Part shown: positions 1 to 12,387 of the stretch, one piece after another
Numbering within the stretch: position 1 is the first letter of the stretch
How the letters are laid out: each line of letters opens with the position of its first letter
Assembly (NCBI RefSeq): GCF_024807945.1
Contig: NZ_JANUFD010000013.1
Coordinates: 168,720-232,719 of the forward strand
DNA: 64,000 bases
From: Pseudomonas sp. JUb42
Lineage (GTDB): Bacteria > Pseudomonadota > Gammaproteobacteria > Pseudomonadales > Pseudomonadaceae
Direction: 5' to 3'
The notes under the pieces: model-generated
What the model was told of the DNA's origin: nothing
Seen by the model: only the letters and a program-made list of their open reading frames with translations
Databases searched by the model: none
Made by a program: the position numbers and the translations under genes

Positions 1-1083
1 GCCATTGGAGCCGACGGTCAAACCGTTGGTGAGGTGGTGTTCAACACCGCAATGACAGGCTATCAGGAAATCCTTACCGATCCTTCCTATGCCCAGCAAA
101 TCGTTACCCTGACTTACCCGCACATCGGCAACACCGGCACCACGCCGGAAGACGCCGAGTCCGATCGTGTCTGGTCAGCTGGCCTGGTCATTCGTGACCT
201 GCCTCTGGTAGCCAGCAACTGGCGCAACAAGATGTCCCTCGGGGACTACTTGAAGGCAAACAAGGTTGTTGCCATCGCCGGTATCGACACCCGTCGCCTG
301 ACCCGCATCCTGCGTGAGAAAGGCGCACAGAACGGCTGCATTCTGGCCGGTGACAACATTTCCGAAGAAGCGGCCATCGCCGCAGCGCGCGGCTTCCCGG
401 GCCTCAAGGGCATGGACCTGGCCAAGGAAGTCAGCACCAAGAAGAGCTACCAGTGGCGCTCCAGCGTCTGGAGCCTGAAAACCGACAGCCATCCTGACAT
501 CGCCGATGCAGAGCTGCCGTACCACGTCGTCGCCTACGACTACGGCGTCAAGCTGAACATCCTGCGCATGCTGGTAGAGCGCGGCTGCCGCCTGACCGTG
601 GTCCCGGCGCAAACGCCTGCGGCCGACGTGCTGGCCCTCAAGCCGGACGGCGTGTTCCTGTCCAACGGCCCAGGTGACCCTGAGCCGTGCGACTACGCGA
701 TCAAGGCGATTCAGGAAGTCCTGGAAACCGAGATCCCGGTGTTCGGCATCTGCCTGGGCCACCAACTGCTGGCCTTGGCCTCCGGTGCCAAGACCGTGAA
801 AATGGGTCATGGTCACCACGGTGCCAACCACCCGGTGCAGGACCTGGACACGGGTGTCGTCATGATCACCAGCCAGAACCACGGTTTTGCGGTGGACGAG
901 TCCACTCTGCCGGGCAACGTGCGCGCCATTCACAAGTCGCTGTTCGACGGCACCCTGCAGGGTATCGAGCGCACCGACAAAAGCGCGTTCAGCTTCCAGG
1001 GTCACCCTGAGGCGAGCCCGGGCCCGAACGACGTTGCGCCACTGTTTGATCGCTTTATCGAAGCCATGGCCAAGCGCCGCTGA
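1..1083 (+). CDS. carA: Carbamoyl-phosphate synthase small subunit (partial, 5' end cut by window)
   Basis: This is the glutamine amidotransferase subunit, which supplies ammonia to CarB for arginine and pyrimidine synthesis. The frame is open from base 1, so the true start lies upstream and roughly the first 20 residues are missing. The N-terminal CPSase small domain begins at once (motif FNTAMTGYQE). The class I GATase domain follows, with nucleophile Cys in FGICLGHQ at window codon 251 and the His-Glu pair in GHPEAS near codon 335. carB follows 133 bp downstream on the same strand, the usual order. Identification is firm; only the start is unseen. Confidence 0.97.
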   Translation, partial: AIGADGQTVGEVVFNTAMTGYQEILTDPSYAQQIVTLTYPHIGNTGTTPEDAESDRVWSAGLVIRDLPLVASNWRNKMSLGDYLKANKVVAIAGIDTRRLTRILREKGAQNGCILAGDNISEEAAIAAARGFPGLKGMDLAKEVSTKKSYQWRSSVWSLKTDSHPDIADAELPYHVVAYDYGVKLNILRMLVERGCRLTVVPAQTPAADVLALKPDGVFLSNGPGDPEPCDYAIKAIQEVLETEIPVFGICLGHQLLALASGAKTVKMGHGHHGANHPVQDLDTGVVMITSQNHGFAVDESTLPGNVRAIHKSLFDGTLQGIERTDKSAFSFQGHPEASPGPNDVAPLFDRFIEAMAKRR

Positions 1084-1216
1084 CGGTTGCCTTGAAAATG
1101 TAGCGCGAAGATGGCCGGGCCCGAACGACACGCTGTTCGGTGCTGAACCACCCGGCCACCTCAGAAGAAAATTCAAGACGGCTTGCCGACTGACTTGCGG
1201 ATTTGAGTGACAACCC

Positions 1217-4434
<3,218 letters not shown>

Positions 4435-4438
<4 letters not shown>

Positions 4439-4911
4439 TCAAATACCCAATGACCGTCCAGGGCGCCAAAGCCCTGGAAGAAGAACACACTCACCTGACC
4501 AAGGTCGTGCGTCCCAAGCTCAGTTCCGATATCGGTACTGCGCGGGAGCTGGGCGACCTCAAGGAAAACGCTGAATACCATGCTGCCCGCGAGCAGCAGG
4601 GTATGGTCGAGGCGCGGATTCGTGACATCGAAGGTCGCATGCAGAACGCTGTGATCATCGACGTGACGACCATCCCTCACACCGGCAAGGTGATCTTCGG
4701 TACGACTGTAGAAATCGCCAACGTCGAAACCGACGAAAGCGTGACCTACCAGATCGTTGGTGAAGACGAGGCTGATATCAAGCTCGGCAAGATCTCGGTA
4801 GGTTCGCCTATCGCCCGTGCCCTCATCGCCAAGGAAGAAGGTGATGTGGTCGTCGTCAAGACACCGAGCGGTGTGATCGAGTACGAGATTGTCCAAGTCC
4901 GCCACATTTGA
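4435..4911 (+). CDS. greA: Transcription elongation factor GreA
   Basis: 158 residues, the normal GreA length. GreA enters the RNA polymerase secondary channel and stimulates cleavage of backtracked transcripts. The N-terminal coiled coil (about residues 10-75) carries the acidic tip region RELGDLKENAEY. The C-terminal globular domain ends in a typical SPIARALIAKEEGD stretch. The start codon overlaps the carB stop (ATGA), so expression is probably coupled to carAB. Confidence 0.98.
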
Positions 4912-5332
4912 CCTTGGCCGCCCGTTTCCAGCGGGCGCCATTATCTGGCAACTCACCCAGACACTTTGGGTGGGTGGCCTGGTCTTGCTGCATCTGGCGA
5001 CTTTGGCGGTAATGGATCAGACAGGCCTGGCGCCGTTGTTGATCGACGAGTTCGCCAATCTGTCCGGTGGTCTGCTGGTGGGGTTTGCCGCTGCTTGTGT
5101 GCTGTTGCAGATTGCCGTGCTGATCAAGGTCGAACGGTTGGCGAGCCTGTGGCGTGATCTGCGTGGCCAGCTATTGTCTATCGCATTGCTGGCTGCTGCG
5201 GGTTATTACACGCTCAAACACTGGCTGCCGGATGCTGTGCACTGGCAGTTATTGAGTTATCTGGTATTGGGGCTGGCTGGTTTGTTGCTGGTCGTGCAGC
5301 CGATACCGGGAAGGAATGGCAGGGCGCGCTGA
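4889..5332 (+). CDS. Small integral membrane protein next to greA (DUF4149-like), function unknown
   Basis: 147 codons if the TTG at 4889 is used, overlapping the end of greA by 23 bp. There is no ATG start, so the N-terminus is uncertain and translation could begin further inside. Four hydrophobic segments are visible, roughly residues 22-42, 55-80, 92-108 and 118-136, with an LWVGG motif in the first as in DUF4149/TMEM205-type proteins. Pseudomonas genomes have a similar membrane ORF between greA and yhbY. No catalytic motif is seen and no function is assigned. Confidence 0.7.
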   Translation: MSKSATFDLGRPFPAGAIIWQLTQTLWVGGLVLLHLATLAVMDQTGLAPLLIDEFANLSGGLLVGFAAACVLLQIAVLIKVERLASLWRDLRGQLLSIALLAAAGYYTLKHWLPDAVHWQLLSYLVLGLAGLLLVVQPIPGRNGRAR

Positions 5333-5356
5333 AGGCGGCCCTGTTCTTCACGTATA

Positions 5357-5665
5357 TCAGTTGGCGCGGTGAACGTTGGACAGTTGCTTGTTGACCTTGG
5401 GGTTCTTGCGATAGATCAACGCCATCTTGCCGATGACTTGCACCAGATCCGCCTTGCCTGTCTTGCACAGCTCGGCGATGGTCGCCAAGCGGCTTTCGCG
5501 ATCGAGGATGTTGAGCTTGATCTTGATCAGCTCGTGATCGCCCAGTGCGCGTTCAAGTTCGGCCAAAACACCTTCAGTCAAGCCATTGTCCGCCACGATC
5601 AATACCGGTTTCAGATGGTGACCAATGGATTTGTACTGTTTCTTCTGCTCCGGAGTGAGCGGCAT
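5357..5665 (-). CDS. yhbY: YhbY family RNA-binding protein (CRM domain)
   Basis: 102 residues forming a single CRM domain. YhbY associates with pre-50S ribosomal subunits. Visible hallmarks are the N-terminal LTPEQKKQYKSIGHHLKPVL, the loop after LIVADNGLTEGVLAELERAL and the helix DHELIKIKLN. It is convergent with the membrane gene before it and divergent from rlmE, with which it shares a 103 bp promoter region. Confidence 0.95.
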   Translation of the reverse strand: MPLTPEQKKQYKSIGHHLKPVLIVADNGLTEGVLAELERALGDHELIKIKLNILDRESRLATIAELCKTGKADLVQVIGKMALIYRKNPKVNKQLSNVHRAN

Positions 5666-5768
5666 AATCTGACCTCTGTGTCTGATCTTGTAAAAACGGC
5701 GGCCAGTTTACCCGAGCGAGTCCGGGGCCGCCCAAGTTAATCACGACTCGTTATTTTCGAGGTGCCCT

Positions 5769-6419
5769 ATGGCCCGATCCAAGACAAGCCATAACTGGCT
5801 CAAAGAACACTTTGACGACCCGTACGTCAAAATGGCGCAAAAAGACGGGTATCGCTCCCGCGCCAGCTACAAGCTGCTGGAGATCCAGGAAAAGGACAAA
5901 ATCATCCGTCCCGGCATGACCGTGATCGATCTCGGCGCCGCGCCGGGTGGCTGGTCCCAGGTGACCAGTCGTCTGATTGGCGGTCAGGGTCGGCTGATTG
6001 CGTCCGATATCCTGGATATGGACAGTATCCCTGACGTGACCTTCATCAAGGGCGATTTCACCGAGGACGCCGTGCTTGCACAAATCCTCGACGCGGTCGG
6101 TAATACACAGGTAGACCTTGTGATTTCCGATATGGCCCCCAATATGAGTGGATTGAGCGCTGTGGATATGCCACGCGCAATGTTCCTGTGTGAATTGGCA
6201 CTGGATCTCGCAGGCCGCGTTCTGCGCCCAGGTGGTGATTTTCTGATCAAGGTCTTCCAGGGTGAAGGCTTTGATGTCTATCACAAGGACATTCGCAAGC
6301 TGTTCGACAAGGTTCAGATGCGCAAGCCGTTGTCTTCGCGCGATCGCTCGCGGGAGCAGTATTTGCTGGCCCGTGGCTTCCGTGGGGTAGAGGGTTCGGA
6401 GAGTATCGAGCGTTTTTGA
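5769..6419 (+). CDS. rlmE: 23S rRNA 2'-O-methyltransferase RlmE (FtsJ/RrmJ)
   Basis: 216 residues. It methylates the 2'-O of U2552 in the A loop of 23S rRNA using SAM. The SAM-binding motif VIDLGAAPGGWSQV is near residues 55-68. The catalytic Lys-Asp-Lys-Glu elements are in SHNWLKEHF, DLVISDMAPNMSG, GGDFLIKVFQG and the C-terminal SRDRSREQY region. A GAGGTG Shine-Dalgarno sits just before the ATG. It lies upstream of ftsH, the conserved enterobacterial and pseudomonad arrangement. Confidence 0.97.
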   Translation: MARSKTSHNWLKEHFDDPYVKMAQKDGYRSRASYKLLEIQEKDKIIRPGMTVIDLGAAPGGWSQVTSRLIGGQGRLIASDILDMDSIPDVTFIKGDFTEDAVLAQILDAVGNTQVDLVISDMAPNMSGLSAVDMPRAMFLCELALDLAGRVLRPGGDFLIKVFQGEGFDVYHKDIRKLFDKVQMRKPLSSRDRSREQYLLARGFRGVEGSESIERF

Positions 6420-6433
6420 AGCAGGGTGATAGG

Positions 6434-6439
6434 TATAAT
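6434..6439 (+). promoter_or_regulatory. Candidate -10 element upstream of ftsH
   Basis: TATAAT lies 166 bp before the ftsH start, just after the rlmE stop. A matching -35 hexamer at normal spacing is poor (GTTTTT). It could be a weak sigma-70 or a stress promoter; ftsH is heat-shock controlled in E. coli. This is sequence-only evidence. Confidence 0.3.
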
Positions 6440-6604
6440 CTAATAGCCCTTTGGATAGCACTTGTACGAGCATCTTGCGGTCAAATGTTTCACAAAGGGT
6501 TACAGACGGTGCCTGCCACATCTGTGGGTTCTGTAGTAAGTTAGGCCGGTGAATATCATGCGAGGCACGCTTGCTGCGTGGAGCTTGCTTCAGAGGGTAG
6601 CTAA

Positions 6605-8524
6605 TTGAACGACATGGCAAAGAACTTGATCCTGTGGTTGATCATCGCGGCAGTCCTCGTGACGGTGATGAACAACTTCTCCAGCCCTAACGAGCCGCAG
6701 ACCCTCAACTATTCCGAATTCATCCAGCAGGTCAAGGATGGCAAGGTCGAGAAAGTTGCCGTGGACGGCTACGTCATCACGGGCAAGCGTAACGACGGCG
6801 ACACCTTCAAGACCATCCGTCCGGCAATCCAGGACAACGGTCTGATCGGTGACCTGGTCGATAACAACGTGGTGATCGAAGGCAAGCAACCAGAGCAGCA
6901 AAGTATCTGGACGCAACTGCTGGTCGCCAGTTTTCCGATTCTGGTGATCATCGCCGTGTTCATGTTCTTCATGCGCCAGATGCAAGGTGGTGCGGGAGGC
7001 AAGGGCGGGCCGATGAGCTTTGGCAAGAGCAAGGCGCGCCTGCTCTCCGAGGATCAGGTCAAGACCACACTGGCTGACGTTGCCGGTTGCGACGAAGCCA
7101 AGGAAGAAGTCGGCGAACTGGTCGAATTCCTCCGTGATCCGGGCAAATTCCAGCGTCTGGGCGGTCGCATTCCCCGCGGCGTGCTGATGGTTGGCCCTCC
7201 GGGTACCGGTAAGACCCTGATCGCCAAGGCGATCGCTGGTGAAGCCAAGGTGCCGTTCTTCACCATCTCCGGTTCCGACTTCGTCGAGATGTTCGTGGGT
7301 GTTGGTGCAAGTCGCGTCCGTGACATGTTCGAACAAGCCAAGAAGCACGCTCCGTGCATCATCTTCATCGACGAAATCGATGCCGTCGGTCGCCATCGCG
7401 GCAACGGCATGGGTGGCGGTCATGATGAGCGCGAACAGACTCTCAACCAGTTGCTGGTAGAGATGGACGGCTTCGAGATGAATGACGGCATCATCGTCAT
7501 CGCTGCAACCAACCGCCCGGACGTCCTCGACCCTGCGCTGCTGCGCCCGGGCCGTTTCGACCGTCAGGTGGTTGTTGGTCTGCCGGATATCCGTGGCCGT
7601 GAGCAGATTCTCAAGGTCCACATGCGCAAAGTGCCTATGGGCGAAGACGTCAACCCGGGTGTTATCGCCCGTGGTACGCCGGGCTTCTCCGGTGCCGACC
7701 TAGCCAACCTGGTCAACGAGGCATCGCTGTTCGCCGCTCGTTCCGGCAAGCGCATTGTTGAAATGAAGGAATTTGAGCTCGCTAAAGACAAGATCATGAT
7801 GGGCGCCGAGCGCAAATCCATGGTCATGTCCGATAAAGAGAAGCGCAACACCGCATATCACGAAGCAGGCCATGCCATCGTGGGTCGTGTCGTGCCTGAG
7901 CATGATCCGGTCTACAAGGTATCGATCATCCCGCGCGGTCGTGCCCTGGGCGTGACCATGTTCCTGCCGGAAGAAGATCGTTACAGCCTGTCCAAGCGTG
8001 CGCTGATCAGCCAGATCTGTTCGCTGTATGGCGGGCGTATCGCCGAAGAGATGACCCTGGGCTTCGACGGTGTTACCACTGGCGCCTCCAACGACATCAT
8101 GCGTGCCAGCCAGATTGCACGGAACATGGTGACCAAGTGGGGGCTGTCGGAAAAACTCGGCCCGCTGATGTATGCCGAAGATGAAGACTCGGGCTTCCTC
8201 GGTCGTGGCGGCAGCCAGAACTCCAGCTTCTCCGGTGAAACAGCCAAACTGATCGACTCGGAAGTGCGCCTGATCATCGATCAGTGCTACGGCACCGCCA
8301 AGCAGATCCTGACGGACAGCCGCGACAAGCTCGATGCCATGGCTGATGCCCTGATGAAGTACGAAACCATTGATGCCGATCAAATCGACGACATCATGGC
8401 TGGCCGCCCGCCACGTGAGCCACGTGACTGGGAAGGCGGTGGTTCGGGCACTTCCGGTACACCGCTGCCACCAGTGGATCCGCGCCCTGAAACGCCAATC
8501 GGTGGCCCTGCCGCTGAACATTAA
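6605..8524 (+). CDS. ftsH: ATP-dependent zinc metalloprotease FtsH
   Basis: 639 residues. A membrane-anchored AAA+ protease that degrades misassembled membrane proteins and short-lived regulators. Transmembrane segments are near residues 7-23 and 100-122. The AAA+ domain has Walker A GPPGTGKT at about 197, Walker B IIFIDEIDA and a second region of homology ATNRPD. The zinc site HEAGH begins at residue 419. A TTG start is chosen at 6605 because GAGGG lies 7-8 bases before it; the ATG three codons later (6614) would be too far from that site. It heads the ftsH-folP-glmM-tpiA-secG run. Confidence 0.97.
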   Translation: MNDMAKNLILWLIIAAVLVTVMNNFSSPNEPQTLNYSEFIQQVKDGKVEKVAVDGYVITGKRNDGDTFKTIRPAIQDNGLIGDLVDNNVVIEGKQPEQQSIWTQLLVASFPILVIIAVFMFFMRQMQGGAGGKGGPMSFGKSKARLLSEDQVKTTLADVAGCDEAKEEVGELVEFLRDPGKFQRLGGRIPRGVLMVGPPGTGKTLIAKAIAGEAKVPFFTISGSDFVEMFVGVGASRVRDMFEQAKKHAPCIIFIDEIDAVGRHRGNGMGGGHDEREQTLNQLLVEMDGFEMNDGIIVIAATNRPDVLDPALLRPGRFDRQVVVGLPDIRGREQILKVHMRKVPMGEDVNPGVIARGTPGFSGADLANLVNEASLFAARSGKRIVEMKEFELAKDKIMMGAERKSMVMSDKEKRNTAYHEAGHAIVGRVVPEHDPVYKVSIIPRGRALGVTMFLPEEDRYSLSKRALISQICSLYGGRIAEEMTLGFDGVTTGASNDIMRASQIARNMVTKWGLSEKLGPLMYAEDEDSGFLGRGGSQNSSFSGETAKLIDSEVRLIIDQCYGTAKQILTDSRDKLDAMADALMKYETIDADQIDDIMAGRPPREPRDWEGGGSGTSGTPLPPVDPRPETPIGGPAAEH

Positions 8525-8532
8525 GGTCTGAC

Positions 8533-9384
8533 ATGACTTCAGTGTTTCACCCAACCCGGTTGCCTTGCGGCAACCGGGTTCTTGATTTGTCCCGCACCCA
8601 CGTGATGGGCATCCTCAACGCCACGCCTGACTCCTTTTCCGATGGTGGTCGCTTCAACCAGCTTGATGGGGCTCTGCGCCACGCCGAGGCCATGGTTGCT
8701 GCGGGCGCCACGCTGATCGATGTTGGCGGTGAGTCGACTCGCCCGGGCGCTCGTGTCGTATCGCCACTGGAAGAGCTGGAGCGGGTGGCGCCAGTGGTCG
8801 AGGCGTTGAATCGCGAGCTGGATGTAATTATCTCTGTCGATACTTCCACGCCAGCGGTGATTCGCGAGTCGGCGCGCCTGGGAGCGGGCTTGATCAACGA
8901 CGTGCGCTCCCTGCGCCGCGATGGCGCCCTTGATGCGGCTGCCGCCACCGGTCTGCCGGTGTGCCTGATGCATATGCTCGGTGAGCCGGGGAATATGCAG
9001 GATGATCCGCACTACCAGGATCTGCTCGGTGAGGTCAGTGCCTTTCTCGTCGAGCGCATGGATGCCTGTGCGGCGGTGGGAATACCTGCCGAGCGCATTA
9101 TCCTCGATCCCGGCTTTGGCTTTGCCAAGAGCCTGGATCACAACCTGAGCCTGTTCAAGCATATGGAGGCCCTCAATGCATTGGGTCGTCCTCTGCTGGT
9201 CGGTGTCTCGCGCAAAAGCATGATCGGTGGGGTTCTGGGGCGAGCAGTCGGTGAACGTCTGTACGGTGGCCTGGCCCTCGCTGCATTGGCGATGGTCAAG
9301 GGTGCGCGGATCCTGCGCGTGCATGATGTCGCCGAAACGATTGACGTTGTGCGGATGATTGCCGCTGTCGAGTCAGCTGAATAG
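8533..9384 (+). CDS. folP: Dihydropteroate synthase
   Basis: 283 residues. It joins p-aminobenzoate to the pterin pyrophosphate in folate synthesis and is the sulfonamide target. Signature 1 is MGILNATPDSFSDGG near the N-terminus. The pterin-site elements DVGGESTRPGA and DPGFGFAKSLDHN and the phosphate-binding SRKSMIG are also present. It starts nine bases after ftsH and is followed closely by glmM, the standard gammaproteobacterial order. Confidence 0.97.
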   Translation: MTSVFHPTRLPCGNRVLDLSRTHVMGILNATPDSFSDGGRFNQLDGALRHAEAMVAAGATLIDVGGESTRPGARVVSPLEELERVAPVVEALNRELDVIISVDTSTPAVIRESARLGAGLINDVRSLRRDGALDAAAATGLPVCLMHMLGEPGNMQDDPHYQDLLGEVSAFLVERMDACAAVGIPAERIILDPGFGFAKSLDHNLSLFKHMEALNALGRPLLVGVSRKSMIGGVLGRAVGERLYGGLALAALAMVKGARILRVHDVAETIDVVRMIAAVESAE

Positions 9385-9399
9385 AAAGATGGAGCATCC

Positions 9400-10740
9400 A
9401 TGACAACTAAAAAATATTTCGGGACCGACGGTATTCGCGGTCGCGTCGGGCAATTTCCTATCACGCCTGATTTCATGCTGCGCCTCGGTTGGGCTGCTGG
9501 TATGGCATTTCGTCATCTTGGCGCCTGCCGCATTTTGGTCGGCAAGGACACGCGGATCTCCGGTTACATGTTCGAATCCGCGCTGGAAGCCGGCCTGTCT
9601 GCCGCCGGTGCTGATGTCATGCTACTGGGGCCGATGCCGACGCCTGCCATCGCCTACCTGACGCGGACCTTCCATGCCGAAGCCGGCATCGTGATCAGTG
9701 CCTCGCATAACCCGCATTACGATAACGGCATTAAGTTCTTCTCCGGCCAGGGCACCAAGCTGCCGGACGAGATCGAAATGATGATCGAAGAGCTGCTCGA
9801 CACGCCCATGACCGTGGTCGAGTCGGACAAGCTGGGCAAGGTCTCGCGGATCAACGACGCCGCAGGCCGCTATATCGAATTCTGCAAGAGCAGTGTGCCG
9901 ACCAGCACCGACTTCGCCGGGCTGCGTCTGGTCATCGACTGCGCCCACGGCGCGACTTACAAGGTTGCGCCCAATGTCTTCCGTGAGCTGGGCGCCCAGG
10001 TCACCGTACTGTCGGCGCAACCCAACGGCCTGAACATCAACGAGAACTGTGGTTCGACCCATATGGAATCGTTGCAGGCGGCGGTGCTGGCCGAGAAGGC
10101 CGACCTGGGTATCGGTTTCGATGGCGACGGCGATCGGGTGCTGATGGTCGATCACACTGGTGCCATCGTCGATGGTGACGACCTGCTGTTCATCATCGCG
10201 CGTGATCTGCAAGAGCGTGGACGTCTGCAGGGTGGGGTAGTCGGCACGCTGATGAGTAACCTCGGCCTGGAACTGGCCCTGGCTGAACTGAATATTCCCT
10301 TCGTGCGCGCCAATGTCGGTGACCGCTACGTGATCGCCGAGTTGCTGGAGCGCAACTGGCAGATCGGTGGCGAGAACTCCGGCCACGTGGTGTGTCTGCA
10401 GAATACGACCACAGGCGATGCGATCATCGCTGCGCTGCAGGTGATCCTTGCGTTGCGTCGTCGCCAGGAAAGCCTGGCGCAGGCTCGTCAGGCCCTGCGC
10501 AAGTGCCCGCAGGTGCTGATCAATGTGCGTTTTGCCGGGGGTATCGATCCGGTCAGCCATCCTGCGGTTACCGAAGCCTGTGCCCGCGTTACGGCGGCCA
10601 TGGGCGGTCGTGGTCGGGTGCTGCTGCGCAAGTCCGGCACCGAGCCGCTGGTGCGGGTCATGGTCGAGGGCGAGGACGAAGCGCAGGTTACCGGCTACGC
10701 CGAGGAGCTGGCAAAACTGGTTACAGAAGTTTGCGCCTGA
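9400..10740 (+). CDS. glmM: Phosphoglucosamine mutase
   Basis: 446 residues. It converts glucosamine-6-phosphate to glucosamine-1-phosphate for UDP-GlcNAc, peptidoglycan and LPS. The phosphoserine loop ISASHNPHYDNG has its active Ser at residue 102. The Mg-binding loop is GFDGDGDRV, the sugar-binding loop GGENSGH, and the C-terminal phosphate-binding loop RKSGTEPLVRVMVEG. GGAG precedes the ATG. Located 15 bp after folP. Confidence 0.98.
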   Translation: MTTKKYFGTDGIRGRVGQFPITPDFMLRLGWAAGMAFRHLGACRILVGKDTRISGYMFESALEAGLSAAGADVMLLGPMPTPAIAYLTRTFHAEAGIVISASHNPHYDNGIKFFSGQGTKLPDEIEMMIEELLDTPMTVVESDKLGKVSRINDAAGRYIEFCKSSVPTSTDFAGLRLVIDCAHGATYKVAPNVFRELGAQVTVLSAQPNGLNINENCGSTHMESLQAAVLAEKADLGIGFDGDGDRVLMVDHTGAIVDGDDLLFIIARDLQERGRLQGGVVGTLMSNLGLELALAELNIPFVRANVGDRYVIAELLERNWQIGGENSGHVVCLQNTTTGDAIIAALQVILALRRRQESLAQARQALRKCPQVLINVRFAGGIDPVSHPAVTEACARVTAAMGGRGRVLLRKSGTEPLVRVMVEGEDEAQVTGYAEELAKLVTEVCA

Positions 10741-10806
10741 TTTCGGCTTGCCAGTGTTGAAACTGTTGGGTAACATCTGCGCCCACTTTGACTGACGGGG
10801 TGCAGC

Positions 10807-11562
10807 ATGCGTCGCCCAATGGTAGCTGGTAACTGGAAAATGCACGGTACCCGCTCCAGCGTCGCTGAGCTGATACAGGGCCTGAGTGCTCAGGCGCTGC
10901 CCGGTGATGTTGAAGTAGCGGTTTTTCCGCCGAGCTTGTATGTCACTCAGGTGATCGATGCTCTGCAAGGTACGTCGATTGCCGTGGGTGCGCAGAACTC
11001 TGCAACCCAGGCTGCGCAAGGTGCCTTGACCGGTGAAGTATCGCCGGCGCAGTTCGCTGAAGTCGGTTGCAAGCTGGTTCTCGTAGGTCACTCGGAGCGT
11101 CGTCAGCTTCTGGGTGAGCATGATGAAGTCCTCAGCCGCAAGTTCGCGGCAGCTCAGGCTAGTGGCCTGACGCCTGTGCTCTGTGTAGGGGAAACCCTTC
11201 AGGAGCGTGAAGCAGGCAAGACACTCGAGATCGTCGGGCGTCAGCTGGACAGCATCATTGAAGAACTGGGCGTTGATGCATTTGTAAATGCAGTGATTGC
11301 TTATGAACCAGTCTGGGCCATTGGCACCGGACTGACGGCTTCGCCGCAACAAGCGCAGGATGTGCACGCAGCTATTCGTGCGCAGTTGGCGAAAGAGAAT
11401 GCCGAAGTCGCACAAGGCGTGCGCCTTCTTTATGGCGGCAGCGTGAAGGCGGCCAATGCGGCCGAACTGTTCAGCATGCCGGATATCGATGGGGGGCTCA
11501 TTGGTGGAGCTTCCCTGAATGCAGATGAGTTCGGTGCGATTTGTCGCGCCGCGGGAAACTGA
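10807..11562 (+). CDS. tpiA: Triosephosphate isomerase
   Basis: 251 residues, a standard TIM barrel that interconverts DHAP and glyceraldehyde-3-phosphate. Catalytic residues are visible: Asn-Lys in GNWKMHG, His95 in VGHSERR and Glu167 in AYEPVWAIGTG, plus the phosphate loop LYGGSVKA. secG begins four bases after the stop. Confidence 0.98.
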   Translation: MRRPMVAGNWKMHGTRSSVAELIQGLSAQALPGDVEVAVFPPSLYVTQVIDALQGTSIAVGAQNSATQAAQGALTGEVSPAQFAEVGCKLVLVGHSERRQLLGEHDEVLSRKFAAAQASGLTPVLCVGETLQEREAGKTLEIVGRQLDSIIEELGVDAFVNAVIAYEPVWAIGTGLTASPQQAQDVHAAIRAQLAKENAEVAQGVRLLYGGSVKAANAAELFSMPDIDGGLIGGASLNADEFGAICRAAGN

Positions 11563-11566
11563 AAAA

Positions 11567-11950
11567 ATGCTGGAAACAGTCGTAGTCGTTTTTCATCTGT
11601 TGGGCGCTCTGGGCGTTGTTGTTCTGGTGTTGCTGCAACAGGGTAAAGGTGCGGACGCTGGTGCGTCTTTCGGAGCAGGTGCATCAAATACTGTCTTCGG
11701 AGGCCAAGGTTCCTCTACCTTTCTTAGTAAACTTACTGCTATACTAGCCGCCTGTTTCTTCATAACCAGCTTGGGGTTAGGTTACTTTGCTAAAGAGAAA
11801 GCTCACCAGCTGACTCAAGTAGGTTTGCCAGATCCAGCAGTAATGGAAGTGAAGAAAAAGCCGGCAGCAGATGATGTGCCAGTGCTCGAAGGGCAACAAA
11901 AGCCAGCGGTAACTCCGGCTGATGTACCTCAAGCTCCAGAGCAGAAGTAA
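11567..11950 (+). CDS. secG: Preprotein translocase subunit SecG
   Basis: 127 residues, the small membrane partner of SecYE. Two transmembrane segments (about 2-20 and 53-72) flank the conserved cytoplasmic loop LVLLQQGKGADAGASFGAGASNTVFG. A polar Lys/Pro-rich tail of about 45 residues follows, common in pseudomonads. The ATG at 11567 is chosen over an in-frame ATG 48 bp upstream inside tpiA because family proteins start MLETVVVV-like. Confidence 0.96.
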   Translation: MLETVVVVFHLLGALGVVVLVLLQQGKGADAGASFGAGASNTVFGGQGSSTFLSKLTAILAACFFITSLGLGYFAKEKAHQLTQVGLPDPAVMEVKKKPAADDVPVLEGQQKPAVTPADVPQAPEQK

Positions 11951-11997
11951 CAAGCAGGATCAGGCAGTGTTGTAGAGGCTGCCAAAAGAGTTGTATT

Positions 11998-12083
11998 GCC
12001 GAGGTGGTGGAATTGGTAGACACGCAACCTTGAGGTGGTTGTGCCCATAGGGTGTAGGGGTTCGAGTCCCCTTCTCGGTACCA
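11998..12083 (+). tRNA. tRNA-Leu (anticodon GAG)
   Basis: 86 nt class II tRNA with encoded CCA. The acceptor arm GCCGAGG pairs with TCTCGGT (two G-T wobbles), followed by discriminator A. The anticodon loop is TTGAGGT between CAACC and GGTTG, so the anticodon is GAG. A long variable arm and the T-arm GGGGTTCGAGTCCCC are present. It lies 47 bp after secG with no clear promoter of its own, so it may be read from the secG transcript. Confidence 0.97.
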
Positions 12084-12094
12084 ATTATCAGGAG

Positions 12095-12117
12095 AGCCCG
12101 CATTAGCGGGCTTTCTT
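12095..12117 (+). terminator. Terminator after tRNA-Leu
   Basis: Hairpin AGCCCGC-ATTA-GCGGGCT followed by TTCTT, 11 bases after the tRNA-Leu CCA. Confidence 0.85.
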
Positions 12118-12134
12118 GTAGGTGGGATGTTCGA

Positions 12135-12163
12135 TTGACCCTGAAAGGGATCAGCCGTATACT
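12135..12163 (+). promoter_or_regulatory. Sigma-70 promoter for tRNA-fMet
   Basis: -35 TTGACC (12135-12140), 17 bp spacer, -10 TATACT (12158-12163). A C-rich discriminator (TTCCGCCCC) follows, as in stringently controlled stable RNA promoters. The tRNA begins 17 bases after the -10. Confidence 0.8.
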
Positions 12164-12179
12164 TCCGCCCCAGCTTTGT

Positions 12180-12256
<77 letters not shown>

Positions 12257-12266
12257 GTTCTAGCGG

Positions 12267-12290
12267 AGCCCCTTTCTAAAGGGGCTTTTT
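12267..12290 (+). terminator. Terminator after tRNA-fMet
   Basis: Hairpin AGCCCCTTT-CT-AAAGGGGCT followed by TTTT, 10 bases after the tRNA. Confidence 0.85.
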
Positions 12291-12299
12291 GTTAGCTGG

Positions 12300-12387
12300 A
12301 CAGTCTATAACGCTGCTTTGACAGCGTTCTCATGGATGGGCGTTTCGCCCATTTTTTTATTTTTAAAGCATGCACGAGGGGGTTCAA
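12300..12387 (+). promoter_or_regulatory. rimP leader region with intrinsic terminator hairpin
   Basis: Two consecutive hairpins precede rimP: AACGCTG...CAGCGTT (12309-12328), then ATGGGCG-TTT-CGCCCAT with a long U-run (12336-12358). A strong terminator directly before a nusA-containing operon fits the known Pseudomonas rimP leader motif, thought to act as an attenuator. A second terminator for the tRNA transcript is the simpler alternative. Confidence 0.6.
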
